In this document: one piece after another, positions 1-7,921 of the stretch
Layout: every line of letters begins with the position of its first letter
Numbering within the stretch: the first letter of the stretch is position 1
NCBI GenBank assembly: GCA_050744245.1
Contig: JBOGGX010000055.1
Location: 1 to 17,206 of the forward strand
Source of the DNA: JBOGGX01 sp050744245
Lineage (GTDB): Bacteria > Actinomycetota > Acidimicrobiia > Acidimicrobiales > JBOGGX01
Direction: 5' to 3'
Length of the DNA stretch: 17,206 nucleotides
The notes under the pieces: model-generated
What the model was told of the DNA's origin: nothing
What the model saw: the letters and a program-made list of their open reading frames with translations, nothing else
Database searches by the model: none
Translations under genes and position numbers: made by a program

Positions 1-30
1 GCCCTGGCCATCACCCACCCGGCCAATTAG
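1..30 (+). CDS. Possible 3' end of an upstream gene (partial)
   Basis: Frame 1 reads ALAITHPAN and then TAG at 28-30. A strong hairpin begins at the next base, which is what the end of a transcription unit looks like. Only nine residues are visible, so no function can be given. Frame 2 is also open to 88, so the call is tentative. Confidence 0.3.
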   Translation, partial: ALAITHPAN

Positions 31-56
31 CGGGAGGGGGGCAGGCCCCTCTCCCG
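31..56 (+). terminator. GC-rich hairpin, probable terminator of the upstream gene
   Basis: Bases 31-42 pair with 45-56 (CGGGAGGGGGGC against GCCCCTCTCCCG) over 12 positions with one G-U pair; sterically an 11-bp stem with a 4-nt loop. It starts one base after the TAG at 28-30. No U-tract follows, so it would be a hairpin-only terminator, as is often proposed in high-GC Actinomycetota. Confidence 0.45.
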
Positions 57-302
57 GCCTCCCCCCAGCGCGACCGCCGTTGCGGTGAGGTTGTCGGGCG
101 GGCAAAGCCCGCCCTCGGGCGCGCGAGTCGAGCACAGGAACGACTGCGCTCTTCTCGCAGAAGGCTGACCACTCGCCGGTCCTGGCGCCGTGAGTAAGTC
201 CAGGTGGGGTGGTACGGACATCCTTCTCAGTAGCCATACTCGCGCTCATCAAACTTGCCGAAAAGTTCAACGCCACCGCGACAGAGAAGTCCTAGCCCGG
301 CC
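57..302. other. Intergenic region with a second hairpin, no supported gene
   Basis: No convincing gene on either strand. Bases 96-103 (GGGCGGGC) and 107-114 (GCCCGCCC) form a perfect 8-bp stem with an AAA loop. The stretch 180-290 is less GC-rich than its surroundings and should carry the promoter of the gene at 303. A possible -10 is CATACT at 235-240, but no -35 is obvious. I looked for a tRNA-like TPsiC arm and did not find one. Confidence 0.4.
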
Positions 303-1400
303 GTGGACGACACGACCGCAGCCATCTACGAGCGCCGAGCCCGATGGTGGACGGCGCACCGCCGGCCCAGCCGACGCCGGGCGGCCCGGGCGTTCGCCGG
401 CCGGCTGGCCGAACGGCAACCCGCCGGTTCGGTGGTCGCCGATCTGGGGAGCGGGCCGGGTTGGTACGCCTCCGACCTCCCGGCGCCGGTGGTCGCGGTC
501 GACGTGGCTCGGGCGATGCTCGAGCTCACCGGCGAGAACGCCCCGTCGGCGTTGCGGGTCCAGGCCGACCTCGAGCACCTTCCCTTCCGTCGCGACGGGT
601 TGGGCGGCGCGTGGGCGGCCAACAGCTACGTCCACCTGGCCCGCACCGCGCTGCCCCTCGCCCTGGCCGACCTCCATCGTTCGGTCGTGGTCGGCGGGCT
701 CGTCCACCTGCGGCTCCTCGCCGGTGACTACGAGGGACACCAACTGCCCGGCGACGACCTGCCCGGGCGCTTCTTCGCCAGCTGGAGGCCCGACCGGGTG
801 GCCGACGTGCTCGCGGGGGCCGGGTTCGACCTCGTCGATCTCCACGCCGAGCCCGCCGCCCACGGCGACCGGTTGGTGGTCGAGGCGGTGCGGGTCAGGA
901 GCCTGCCGGACTACGTCGGCCCGGGCATGCGGGTGCTGGTGGTCGGGCTCAACCCCAGCCTCTACGCCGCCGATGCCGGCGTCGGCTTTGCCCGCCCCGG
1001 CAACCGGCTCTGGCCGGCGTTGGCCGCGGCCGGCCTGGCGACGCGTGACCGCGATCCGACGCACACGTTGACCGTCCACCGGGTCGGGATGACCGATCTC
1101 GTCAAGCGGGCGACGACGTCGGCCCGCGCCCTGACGACCGACGAGTACCGCGCCGGATTCGAACGGGTCGAGCGGCTGGCGGGCTGGCTGCGGCCGGCCG
1201 CGGTGTGCTTCCTCGGTGTGACCGGTTGGCGGGAGGCGGTCGATCCACGGTCGACGCTCGGCTGGCAGTCACGCCTGGTCGGCGGTCGGCCCGCGTACAT
1301 GATGCCGAATCCGAGCGGCGCCAACGCCCACGCCCGGCTCGAGGACCTGGTCGCCCATCTAAGGGCGGCCGCCGCGGGTCCGGGTCTCGCTCAGTCGTAG
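303..1400 (+). CDS. SAM-dependent methyltransferase fused to Mug/TDG-type mismatch DNA glycosylase
   Basis: A 365-residue two-domain protein. Residues about 1-205 look like a class I methyltransferase: motif I VVADLGSGPGW at 44-54, an acidic residue after the next strand (VVAVDVARAM), and an aromatic-rich start as in small-molecule methyltransferases. Residues about 208-355 match the E. coli Mug family: GLNPS with the catalytic-position Asn at 217, then GFARPGNRLW, and the second motif MPNPSGAN with Asn 336. Family knowledge says Mug/TDG enzymes remove uracil or thymine from G mismatches. The methyl acceptor is unknown, and no DNA-methylase motif (NPPY or PC) is visible. I chose GTG 303 because homology begins just after it; an in-frame TTG at 255 would add 16 low-complexity residues. 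The 3' end overlaps the convergent alkB-like gene by 10 bp. Glycosylase identity is well supported; the role of the fusion is inference. Confidence 0.85.
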   Translation: MDDTTAAIYERRARWWTAHRRPSRRRAARAFAGRLAERQPAGSVVADLGSGPGWYASDLPAPVVAVDVARAMLELTGENAPSALRVQADLEHLPFRRDGLGGAWAANSYVHLARTALPLALADLHRSVVVGGLVHLRLLAGDYEGHQLPGDDLPGRFFASWRPDRVADVLAGAGFDLVDLHAEPAAHGDRLVVEAVRVRSLPDYVGPGMRVLVVGLNPSLYAADAGVGFARPGNRLWPALAAAGLATRDRDPTHTLTVHRVGMTDLVKRATTSARALTTDEYRAGFERVERLAGWLRPAAVCFLGVTGWREAVDPRSTLGWQSRLVGGRPAYMMPNPSGANAHARLEDLVAHLRAAAAGPGLAQS

Positions 1401-2005
1401 GCGTGACGGAACTGGATGCTGACCCTCGGGTCGGCCGCCGCCATCTTGGGCACGCAGTGGTCCATCGTCCGCTGGCACGAGCCGCCCATCACCATCACGT
1501 CGCCGGTCGACGGCCACAGCGTGGTCGAGCGTCCGCCGCCCTTGGGACGGAGCTGGAACTTCCGGCGACCACCGAGGGTCACGATGGCCACCACCGCCTC
1601 CGGCAGCTCGCGGGCGACCCGGTCACCGTGCCACGCCACGCCGTCGCGCCCGTCCCGGTACAGGTTGAAGCCGACCGAGCCGAACTCCACCCCGTAACGA
1701 CCCGACAGGGCGGACCGCATCTCGTCGACCACCGTCGGCGGCTCGTCCCAGCGGGCGGTCAACCGGGGCTGCCGCACCATCCGGTCGTACATGTGCAGCC
1801 GGTGCTCCTCCCACGGCGCGCCGGCCAACACCTCGCCGAACAGGGCGTCCGCCCCGGAGACCCAACCCCGGGCGACGTCGAGCCACGCGGTGGGATCGAG
1901 CATGGTGCGGCGCACCGTGGCGAACGAGCCGTCGATGGCCGGCCGGTCGTCTCCGCCGAAGAGGGATGCCTGCCAGGCCAGGCCGGACTCGGGCGGCGTG
2001 GTCAC
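1391..2005 (-). CDS. alkB: AlkB-like 2-oxoglutarate/Fe(II) dioxygenase
   Basis: A 204-residue protein with the double-stranded beta-helix metal site of the AlkB family: WHGDR gives His126 and Asp128, and DHCVPK gives His183. The 2-oxoglutarate-binding arginines fall in PRVSIQFRHA (Arg194 and Arg200). The N-terminal WQASLFGG resembles actinobacterial AlkB proteins. The family removes N-alkyl lesions (for example 1-methyladenine, 3-methylcytosine) from DNA or RNA by oxidative demethylation; the exact substrate cannot be read here. The GTG start overlaps the TGA of the upstream DUF1704 gene in the four bases 2002-2005, suggesting translational coupling. A TAGCCT box at 2012-2017 also gives it a plausible leaderless promoter of its own. 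The 3' end overlaps the Mug-fusion gene on the other strand. Confidence 0.88.
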   Translation of the reverse strand: MTTPPESGLAWQASLFGGDDRPAIDGSFATVRRTMLDPTAWLDVARGWVSGADALFGEVLAGAPWEEHRLHMYDRMVRQPRLTARWDEPPTVVDEMRSALSGRYGVEFGSVGFNLYRDGRDGVAWHGDRVARELPEAVVAIVTLGGRRKFQLRPKGGGRSTTLWPSTGDVMVMGGSCQRTMDHCVPKMAAADPRVSIQFRHAYD

Positions 2006-3330
2006 TCAGTCAGGCTAGGCACCGCCTCGTCCGGCAACACCACGGGCGCCCGGTCGAGCAGCCTCGACACCGCGCCGGTGACGGCGGTGAGGTCGATCGA
2101 CGCGGCGAACGTCGAGTAGGTGAGCCAGGTCAGCACCGAGCGAGGATCAGACGCCCACGGCGGCAGGTAGCGCGCCAGCCGGCACAGCCCGAGCCGATGG
2201 AGCTCGCACAGGGCCGGGATGGCATAGATGTCGAGCTTGCCGGCGAACGCCATGCGCAGACAGTCGGCCCGCCCGGCGGCGAAGGCGGCCCGGACGAAGG
2301 TGCTCACCTGAAGAAAACCGGACACGTAGACGACGTCCTTGGTGAAGGGCGAACCGCCCGAGATGACGCCGCCACGGAACACCCGGCGGGTGTTCTCGAA
2401 GGCCTGTTCGGGCGAGGCCGAGCTCTCCGCGAACCACCGGTAGACCTCGACGAAGTCGGCGCCGTCGATCGCCATCTGCACGGCGAGGACGCGGTCGGCC
2501 AGGCGGCGGAACCGGTCGAGCTCGAGCGTCCCGGACACGATCTCGCTGAAGACCGCAATCCCCTCCTGGGTGCGCGTGGTTCCCGGGTGGCCGACGCCGA
2601 GGATCGGCAGGTCGGGTTGGGCCTTCCCGTTGAGCGACGTGGCCACGTGGATGAACGCCTCGTGCTGAAGGAGCTGGGCTGCGTCCCGATCGGTGAACCG
2701 CGCCCCCTTCCTGACCCGGATCCGCTTCGACGTGGCCAGGGCGTTGGCGGACAGCTGCGGGACCACCTCGACCCTGGGCGCGTCCGCGCCGAACTGACGG
2801 TTGACCGCGGCGGCCAACTCGGCGGCCACGTCCTCGGCCGTTCGGGAGGCCGGCGGCGTCGCTCCGAGCTCGACCCTGGCCAATTGGTCGATGACGCGGT
2901 GCACCTGTCGGGCGAGATCCAGCGGCGTGACCGGGTCGTACCTGAGGGGCACGTCCGGTGCGCCGTACAGGTTGCGGGCATAGGCGTGAAAGGCGGGGGT
3001 GCCGACCGACGCCAGCATCAGGGCGGTGGCCTCTATGGCCTCGGCCTGCTCGTCGAACCAGTCGTCGATGGTTGAACCCGGGAAGATGAGCCGCCGAGCG
3101 GCATAGACCACATCGAGGCACGGCTTCGAGTCGAACGACCCGTACTCGACCTCGGGCAGCCGATCGGCTCCGTTGGCGAGGAACTCGTCCCTCACCGACT
3201 CGGGCCACCGGATGGAGGCCAGGACCCGCATCGGGCGGGCGGCCTGGTAGAGCATGTGGGCCACGGTCCGGTAGCGCTCGGTCTCGTCCGAGCCCCGGAC
3301 GCTCGGCGGGTCCATCGTCGCATCGGTCAC
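2002..3330 (-). CDS. DUF1704 / 'QEGLA motif' family putative metallopeptidase
   Basis: A 442-residue protein. Diagnostic motifs are HEAFIH at 223-228 (HExxxH), followed by VATSLNGKAQ, and TRTQEGIAVFSE with QEGIA at 255-259 and Glu256 as likely third metal ligand. This spacing matches the bacterial 'flavohemoglobin expression-modulating QEGLA motif' family (DUF1704). The same fold family includes eukaryotic MATCAP tubulin carboxypeptidases, so a zinc peptidase activity is reasonable; the bacterial substrate is unknown and the flavohemoglobin label should not be taken literally. No signal peptide or membrane segment is visible, so it is probably cytoplasmic. The GTG start has TAGCTT 6 nt upstream and no Shine-Dalgarno; an ATG six codons... 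in is the alternative start at 3315. Its stop overlaps the alkB-like start (GTGA), so the two are probably cotranscribed. Confidence 0.82.
   Translation of the reverse strand: MTDATMDPPSVRGSDETERYRTVAHMLYQAARPMRVLASIRWPESVRDEFLANGADRLPEVEYGSFDSKPCLDVVYAARRLIFPGSTIDDWFDEQAEAIEATALMLASVGTPAFHAYARNLYGAPDVPLRYDPVTPLDLARQVHRVIDQLARVELGATPPASRTAEDVAAELAAAVNRQFGADAPRVEVVPQLSANALATSKRIRVRKGARFTDRDAAQLLQHEAFIHVATSLNGKAQPDLPILGVGHPGTTRTQEGIAVFSEIVSGTLELDRFRRLADRVLAVQMAIDGADFVEVYRWFAESSASPEQAFENTRRVFRGGVISGGSPFTKDVVYVSGFLQVSTFVRAAFAAGRADCLRMAFAGKLDIYAIPALCELHRLGLCRLARYLPPWASDPRSVLTWLTYSTFAASIDLTAVTGAVSRLLDRAPVVLPDEAVPSLTE
2012..2017 (-). promoter_or_regulatory. Candidate -10 box (TAGCCT) for the alkB-like gene
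   Basis: On the minus strand TAGCCT fits the TANNNT actinobacterial -10 pattern and ends 6 nt before the GTG at 2005, so transcription would start at or next to the start codon (leaderless). It lies inside the 3' end of the DUF1704 coding region. No clear -35 is seen. Confidence 0.35.
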
Positions 3331-3333
3331 GAG

Positions 3334-3358
3334 CGCAAGCTATCCCGGAGCGCTTGCG
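3334..3358. repeat. Inverted repeat CGCAAGC-N11-GCTTGCG, possible operator
   Basis: Perfect 7-bp arms at 3334-3340 and 3352-3358 lie between the divergent DUF1704 gene and the amidase pseudogene and overlap the DUF1704 -10 box. A related CTCTTGCGG string follows at about 3371-3379. Regulator binding is inference. Confidence 0.3.
3337..3342 (-). promoter_or_regulatory. Candidate -10 box (TAGCTT) for the DUF1704 gene
   Basis: TAGCTT on the minus strand ends 6 nt before GTG 3330, placing the transcript start at the start codon. The box sits in the left arm of an inverted repeat (CGCAAGC 3334-3340 and GCTTGCG 3352-3358), which could be a repressor site. Confidence 0.4.
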
Positions 3359-3410
3359 GGGCCCGCGGCGCTCTTGCGGCGTCGGGGCCGACCGCCTACA
3401 AACGCCGGGC

Positions 3411-4680
3411 ATGAACACGCCATGGCCGGGTGACGCCTGCTCACTCGTCGATGCCTACCGTCGGGTCGAGCGCTCGCAGCCGATGCGTCGCTCCCATTCG
3501 GCGGCGTGCCCGTCGGGATCAAGCAGCTCGACCAGGTCGAGGGGTGGCCCCGGACCGACGCCTCCCTCGTGTCCAAGGATCGGGTGGCGACCCACACGGC
3601 GACCTATCTCGACCGGCTCGACGCGGCCGGTGCGGTTCGTGTGGGCCAGACCGCGTCGAGCGAGTTCGGCGGGCTCAACATCAGCGTCTCGCGGCTCAAC
3701 GGCGTCACCGCCAACCCGTGGGACAGGACGAGGACCGCCGGTGGTTCCTCCGGGGGCAGCATCGTCCCCATCGCCACCGGCGGCGACGGCGGCGGATCGA
3801 TCCGCATCCCGGCCGGCTTCTGCGGGCTGGTCGGGCTCAAGGTCACGGCCGGCCGCATCCCTCGCGGCCCGCAGGTCGCGGTGTTCCCCATGACGGTCGT
3901 GCTCGGCTGTCTCACCCGCTCGGTCCGCGACTTGGCCCGCTTCCTCGACGTGACCGCGGGCTATGACCGGCGCGACCCGAACAGCCTGCCGACAGTCCGA
4001 TGGCTGGGAGCGTGACCTCGGCGCCCGACCGCTGGCCGGGAGGCGGGCAACCATCGCGCCGACGCTCGGCGCCGCCGTGGTCGCAGCCGATGTCGAGGCG
4101 CTGGTGGTCGAGGCCGGCGAGGCGCTGGCCGGGCGGGCCGGGCTCGAGCCGGTCGACGTGCCCGTACACCTGCCGAACATGACCGTCGAGTGGGCCGTGG
4201 CCAACCAGGTGGCGCTGCACAACGAGCTGGGCGCCCGATGGCCCGACTGCGCGGGCGACATGACGCTGGAGCTCGCCTTCGGACTGCGCCTGGCGGAGCA
4301 GGCGGAACTTCGACATGGCGTCGCGCTTCGAGCGGCTGAGGACCGAGATGAACGAGGCCATGGCCCGCGTGTTCGACGAGGTCGACTTCGTCATCTCCGC
4401 CACCAACCCGGACGTCGCGTTCGGCGCCGATGTCGGCCTCAACACCATGGTCGACGGCCTGTCCGTCGGTCCTGAGAACAACGGTGCGCTCACCATCCCG
4501 GCGAACACGGTGGGCAACCCGGCGATCTCGATCCCCGCGGGCACGGTGCGTGGACGCCCCGTCGGCCTGCAGGTCATGAGCCGCCGTCACTACGACGCGC
4601 TGCTGCTCGAACTTGCCCTCGTCGCCGAGCGCGAACGCCTGGCCGCGGGTCGCCCCGGGCGCGCCCGTGTGACCCTGTGA
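3411..4680 (+). pseudogene. Amidase-signature family gene, broken by a deletion and two frameshifts
   Basis: Three frames together spell an amidase. Frame from 3411: MNTPWPGDACSLVDAYRRVE. Frame from about 3470 to 4000: ALAADASLPFGGVPVGIK, then AGGSSGGS and GGGSIRIPAGF. Then the frame of SDGWERDLGARPL, and from 4306 NFDMASRFERLRTEMNEAM to the stop at 4680. The catalytic Lys (VGIK), cis-Ser (GGSSGGS) and nucleophile Ser (GGGS) are all still encoded. Roughly 30 codons between VERS and ALAADAS seem to be missing, compared with family members. One extra C near 4000 (SLPTV to DGWERD) and one extra G near 4303 (LAEQ to RNFDMAS) shift the frame by +1 each. The frameshifts could be sequencing errors; the N-terminal deletion is harder to explain that way. 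Family members hydrolyse amide bonds; substrate unknown. Confidence 0.85.
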
Positions 4681-4704
4681 CCTGGGCCGATGGCGGGGTG
4701 GGTC

Positions 4705-4720
4705 GGTGACGTGGGTCACG
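4705..4720. promoter_or_regulatory. Possible CRP/FNR-type operator (GTGA-N6-TCAC)
   Basis: GTGA at 4706-4709 and TCAC at 4716-4719 are separated by 6 nt, the core spacing of the CRP/FNR family palindrome TGTGA-N6-TCACA. The outer bases do not match. The site is centred about 48 bp upstream of the small gene at 4761; a further GTCAC follows at 4734-4738. Confidence 0.3.
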
Positions 4721-4760
4721 CCGAGCCTTCGATGTCACACACCCTGGGGACACTCCAGGC

Positions 4761-4913
4761 ATGGAACGGCAGCTGACGCTGATAGAGGCGCCACCCGACT
4801 GGCGGCTCGACGACGAGACCAAGGAGATCGGGCGCGACGGCATCGCCCAGGCGCGCCAGGCGCTGCGCCTGGCCCGTCTGGGCGCCCGCACGGCCCAGGC
4901 CGACGCGGCCTGA
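4761..4913 (+). CDS. Small hypothetical protein, 50 residues
   Basis: ATG 4761 opens a 50-residue frame, MERQLTLIEAPPDW and onward to TARTAQADAA-like Ala/Arg-rich sequence ending at TGA 4911-4913. The first half is acidic and contains WRLDDETKEIGRDGIAQAR; the second half, from about residue 25, reads as an amphipathic Ala/Arg/Leu helix. There is no signal peptide, membrane segment or Cys/His metal site. Its size and position directly before the DUF2510 gene, 33 bp away on the same strand, suggest a real gene. The low stop probability in 70% GC DNA means an open frame of this length alone is weak evidence. I do not recognise a family and give no function. Confidence 0.5.
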   Translation: MERQLTLIEAPPDWRLDDETKEIGRDGIAQARQALRLARLGARTAQADAA

Positions 4914-4932
4914 GCACCGCCCCGGTGGCCAC

Positions 4933-4938
4933 TAGGTT
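4933..4938 (+). promoter_or_regulatory. Candidate -10 box (TAGGTT) for the DUF2510 gene
   Basis: TAGGTT fits TANNNT and ends 8 nt before ATG 4947. The intervening bases GACGGGGA could also act as a weak ribosome site, so the message may be leaderless or nearly so. Confidence 0.4.
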
Positions 4939-4946
4939 GACGGGGA

Positions 4947-5898
4947 ATGACAGCGCCCGGCTGGTATCCCGACCCTCTCGGGCCCGCCGGGGGCTACCGC
5001 TGGTGGGACGGATCGCAGTGGACCGACCAGATCAGGCCGGCCGAGCCCGTGGCCGCGCCGCCCGCCGCACCGCCCGCCGCACCGCCGACGGCTCCCGTAC
5101 CGGTCTGGTCCCAGCCGCCTGGAGGGTCGGTCCCGCCGCCGCCCGGCGCACCTCCACCACCACCGCCCGGCCAGGCGCCTGGGTCCGGCAGGCGGCTGCC
5201 GCTCATCATCGGGGGTGCGGCCGTCGTCGTGCTCCTCATCGCCGCGGGCATCTTCCTGGCGACGAGAGGCGGCGACGACGACGACATCGCATCCGACCGC
5301 TCCACGACCGACGAGCCGACGACGACCGAGTCCGACGAGGCCACGACCACCGCCGACGACGACACCACGACGACGAGCGAGTCGGCCCAGCCAGACCCGG
5401 GCTCCGACCGCATCTCGATCGGCGTGCTGTCCTACCAGGCGCTCGCGGGCGAGTGGCAGCCGCTGGGCACGACCCTCGCCGAGGTGCCGGGCGCCAACGG
5501 GCAGGTGCAGGTCACCCAGGCCGACACCCCGACACCGGGCGGCACCTTCGTCGCCAGCGTGGTCATCGGTTTCCTCGACCCGCAGGTCTCCTACACGGGG
5601 CCGCAGGATCTCGAGGCGGCCACCTTGGCCCTGGCCCAGAACCTGGTCACCACGAGCGGGGCCTACCCGGCCGGCACCACGGGGGCGGTCACCGCGGCCG
5701 AGCCCCGCGACGTCGACGGCCACCAGGCCTTCGTGGTGCGGGTCGAGCTCCAGTACGCCATCGAAGGGCTGAACGCCACTGGGGAGACGATCCAGGTCGC
5801 GGTGATCGACACGGGTCAGCTTCCCGCCGTGTTCTGGGGCTCGGTTCCCAACGACGCACCCCAGCTGGTCCCCGAGATGGAGGCTGCGTTCGGCTCGC

Positions 5899-5915
<17 letters not shown>
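4947..5915 (+). CDS. DUF2510 domain membrane-anchored protein with extracytoplasmic domain
   Basis: 322 residues in a clear modular order. Residues 1-30 are a DUF2510 domain (GWYPDP at 5-10, then YRWWDGSQWTDQ). Residues about 32-80 are Pro/Ala-rich with a poly-Pro run. Residues about 84-107 are one hydrophobic helix (LPLIIGGAAVVVLLIAAGIF). A Thr/Asp/Glu-rich linker follows to about 150, then a soluble C-terminal domain of about 170 residues of no recognised family. The architecture predicts a type II membrane protein with DUF2510 inside the cell and the C-terminal domain outside. DUF2510 is typical of Actinomycetota, where it recurs at the N-terminus of membrane proteins; its role is not established. 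The 3' end overlaps the convergent glyoxalase-fold gene by 17 bp. Confidence 0.85.
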
Positions 5916-6292
<377 letters not shown>

Positions 6293-6312
<20 letters not shown>

Positions 6313-7072
6313 GGCCACCCTTCCCCCCGCCCGTCGATGGGCGGCCGACATAGAGACCGCGCCCGGTGAGTCCGGGCTCCCAGCGCTCGACGGTGAGACC
6401 GGCCCGGGCGAAGGCGGCGCGGTACTCGGCATCGGAGAACAACCGCAGCTCGTGGTGTTCGACAAAGTGTCGGATCGAGTCGGGCACGCCGTGGAGGTAG
6501 TGCATCTCCATGTGACTGATCGGGCCCTCCGACCAGCACCGGACCATCCGCACGAGAAGCGCGTCGGACGGCTCGTCCGTTGGCTCGACGAGGTTGACCC
6601 CCACCCGACCCTCCTCGTGCTCGAGCCACCGTTCGACGCCGAACCAGGGCTCGATCACCAACACGCCGTCACCGTCGAGGTGACGCGCCATCCGCTCCAC
6701 GGCCCGATCGAGGTCGTCGGTCGTGAGCAGGTAGCCGACCGCGCTGAACAGGCTGACGACGGCGTCGAATCGGTGCCCGAGGTCGAACATGCGCATGTCG
6801 GCCTCGTGCACGACGACTCCGGGTAGCCGACGGCGAGCGACCGCAGCCATGGCGGCGCTGGCCTCCACCCCTTCGACCGCGAAGTTCGCCGACAGGAACG
6901 TCAGATGGTTGCCCGAGCCGCAGCCGACGTCGAGCAGCCGTCTCGCGTCTGGATGCAGCCGCTTGATGATCTGCGCGACCTCGGCCGCCTCGGAGGGGTA
7001 GTCCTTGATCGCGGTGTACAAGGCCTCGTAGGCCGCCGCCTCGTCCTCGTCGTACACGGCGTTCAGTGTCAC
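6293..7072 (-). CDS. Class I SAM-dependent methyltransferase
   Basis: 259 residues from GTG 7072. Motif I is LLDVGCGSGNHL, followed by the acidic end of strand 2 (VEGVEAS), VVHEADMRMFDLGHRFDAVV (motif II-III region) and a post-catalytic YLLTTDDLDRAVERMARHL helix. This is the Methyltransf_25/11-type fold for small molecules, often annotated only as class I methyltransferase; the acceptor cannot be read. An upstream in-frame TTG at 7117 would add 15 basic residues with no homology, so GTG 7072 (or GTG 7057) is preferred. Its C-terminal codons overlap the VOC-fold gene, so they form an operon on the minus strand. Confidence 0.83.
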
Positions 7073-7191
7073 ACGGCCCGCGTAGGATCGTGGCCAACGT
7101 CGGGTTGATCGTTGCAACCTCGGCCTCGGACGTGCCTCGCGGCTGCGGCCGCTTCAGATCTCCTCGGCCACACGGCCCACACGTGAAGCAT

Positions 7192-7239
7192 CGCTCGGCC
7201 CGTCGCTCGGCCCGTCGCCGGGCGCGTCGCCGGGCCCTC
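7192..7239. repeat. Tandem repeat, four 12-bp units
   Basis: CGCTCGGCCCGT occurs twice perfectly (7192-7203, 7204-7215), followed by two diverged units CGCCGGGCGCGT (7216-7227) and CGCCGGGCCCTC (7228-7239). It is extremely GC-rich and untranslated. Confidence 0.7.
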
Positions 7240-7303
7240 GGCCGCCCGGCCCCGCCCATCGGCCACCGCGCCCAACCCATCTGCCCATCGTCGTCGCGTC
7301 AAC

Positions 7304-7309
7304 GGAGGT
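7304..7309 (+). promoter_or_regulatory. Strong ribosome binding site (GGAGGT) of the thermonuclease gene
   Basis: GGAGGT lies 6 nt before the GTG at 7316. It fixes the start among several in-frame GTG codons created by the GTGCCC repeat (7316-7333), and contrasts with the many SD-less starts in this window. Confidence 0.7.
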
Positions 7310-7315
7310 CAAACC

Positions 7316-7903
7316 GTGCCCGTGCCCGTGCCCGTCCCCGTCGCCGTCCCGCCGAAGTCCTCGGTCGACCGGACCGCCCGCATCCTCGGCGCCGTGCTCG
7401 CCGCGGTCGGCGCGCTTGCCGGGGTCGTGGTCCTGGCGATGATCGTCCGCCACCGGGCGTCGGGTCCGACCCTCGGCCCGGGTGAGGGCGTCGTCGTCGA
7501 GGTCATCGACGGCGACACGGTCGAGGTGCGCCTCGCCGACGGCGAGGAGCGGGTTCGCCTCCTCGGCGTCGACACGCCCGAAACGGTCGACCCCAGCCGC
7601 CCGCCCGAGTGCTTCGGCGCCGAGGCCTCGGCCCGCACCAGGGAACTGCTCCCGACGGGCACCGTGGTCGTGCTCGAGCGAGACCTCGAAGCGCGCGACC
7701 ACTACGGGCGTCTGCTGGCGTTCGTGTTCCGCCGATCCGACCATCTGATGATCAATCGGGCGCTGCTGGCCGAGGGTCTCGCCACTCCGTTGGCCATCGC
7801 CCCCAACCTCGCGTACCGCGCCGAGCTGGCCTCGGTCGCGGCCGAGGCCAGGCGCGCGGGCCGCGGCCTGTGGTCGGCCTGTGCCCGCGATCCGCCCGGC
7901 TGA
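7316..7903 (+). CDS. Membrane-anchored thermonuclease-like (SNase fold) nuclease
   Basis: 195 residues. The N-terminus is a Pro-Val repeat (residues 1-12), then one hydrophobic helix at about 22-44, so the protein is probably tethered with the nuclease domain outside. Residues about 58-190 are an SNase domain: VIDGDTVEVRLADGEERVRL (calcium-site Asp and first catalytic Arg), LLGVDTPET with the catalytic Glu position, ECFGAEAS, and DHYGRLLAFV with the second catalytic Arg. It ends with RAGRGLWSAC, a usual C-terminal signature. Family members cut DNA and RNA with calcium; a role in nucleic acid scavenging or defence at the cell surface is inference. The start is set by the GGAGGT at 7304. The deacetylase gene follows on the same strand after 32 bp, with its own promoter-like box. 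Confidence 0.9.
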   Translation: MPVPVPVPVAVPPKSSVDRTARILGAVLAAVGALAGVVVLAMIVRHRASGPTLGPGEGVVVEVIDGDTVEVRLADGEERVRLLGVDTPETVDPSRPPECFGAEASARTRELLPTGTVVVLERDLEARDHYGRLLAFVFRRSDHLMINRALLAEGLATPLAIAPNLAYRAELASVAAEARRAGRGLWSACARDPPG

Positions 7904-7921
7904 ACCCGTCGAGGGCTGCGG

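Larger units (their letters stand above)
7073..7315. other. Divergent intergenic region with a 12-bp tandem repeat
   Basis: This 243-bp region separates the minus-strand methyltransferase from the plus-strand thermonuclease. It should hold both promoters, but only weak boxes are visible (TACGCG on the minus strand, 6 nt before GTG 7072). It contains the tandem repeat at 7192-7239 and the ribosome site at 7304-7309. No gene is supported in it. Confidence 0.4.

Noticed and set aside
27..221. Minus-strand 64-codon frame at the left end
   Set aside because: Low-complexity Pro/Ala/Ser sequence running across two strong hairpins, with no ribosome site or motif.
255..302. TTG 255 as the start of the methyltransferase-Mug fusion
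   Set aside because: It adds 16 Ser/Pro/Arg residues with no family match; GTG 303 begins where the methyltransferase sequence begins. It cannot be fully excluded.
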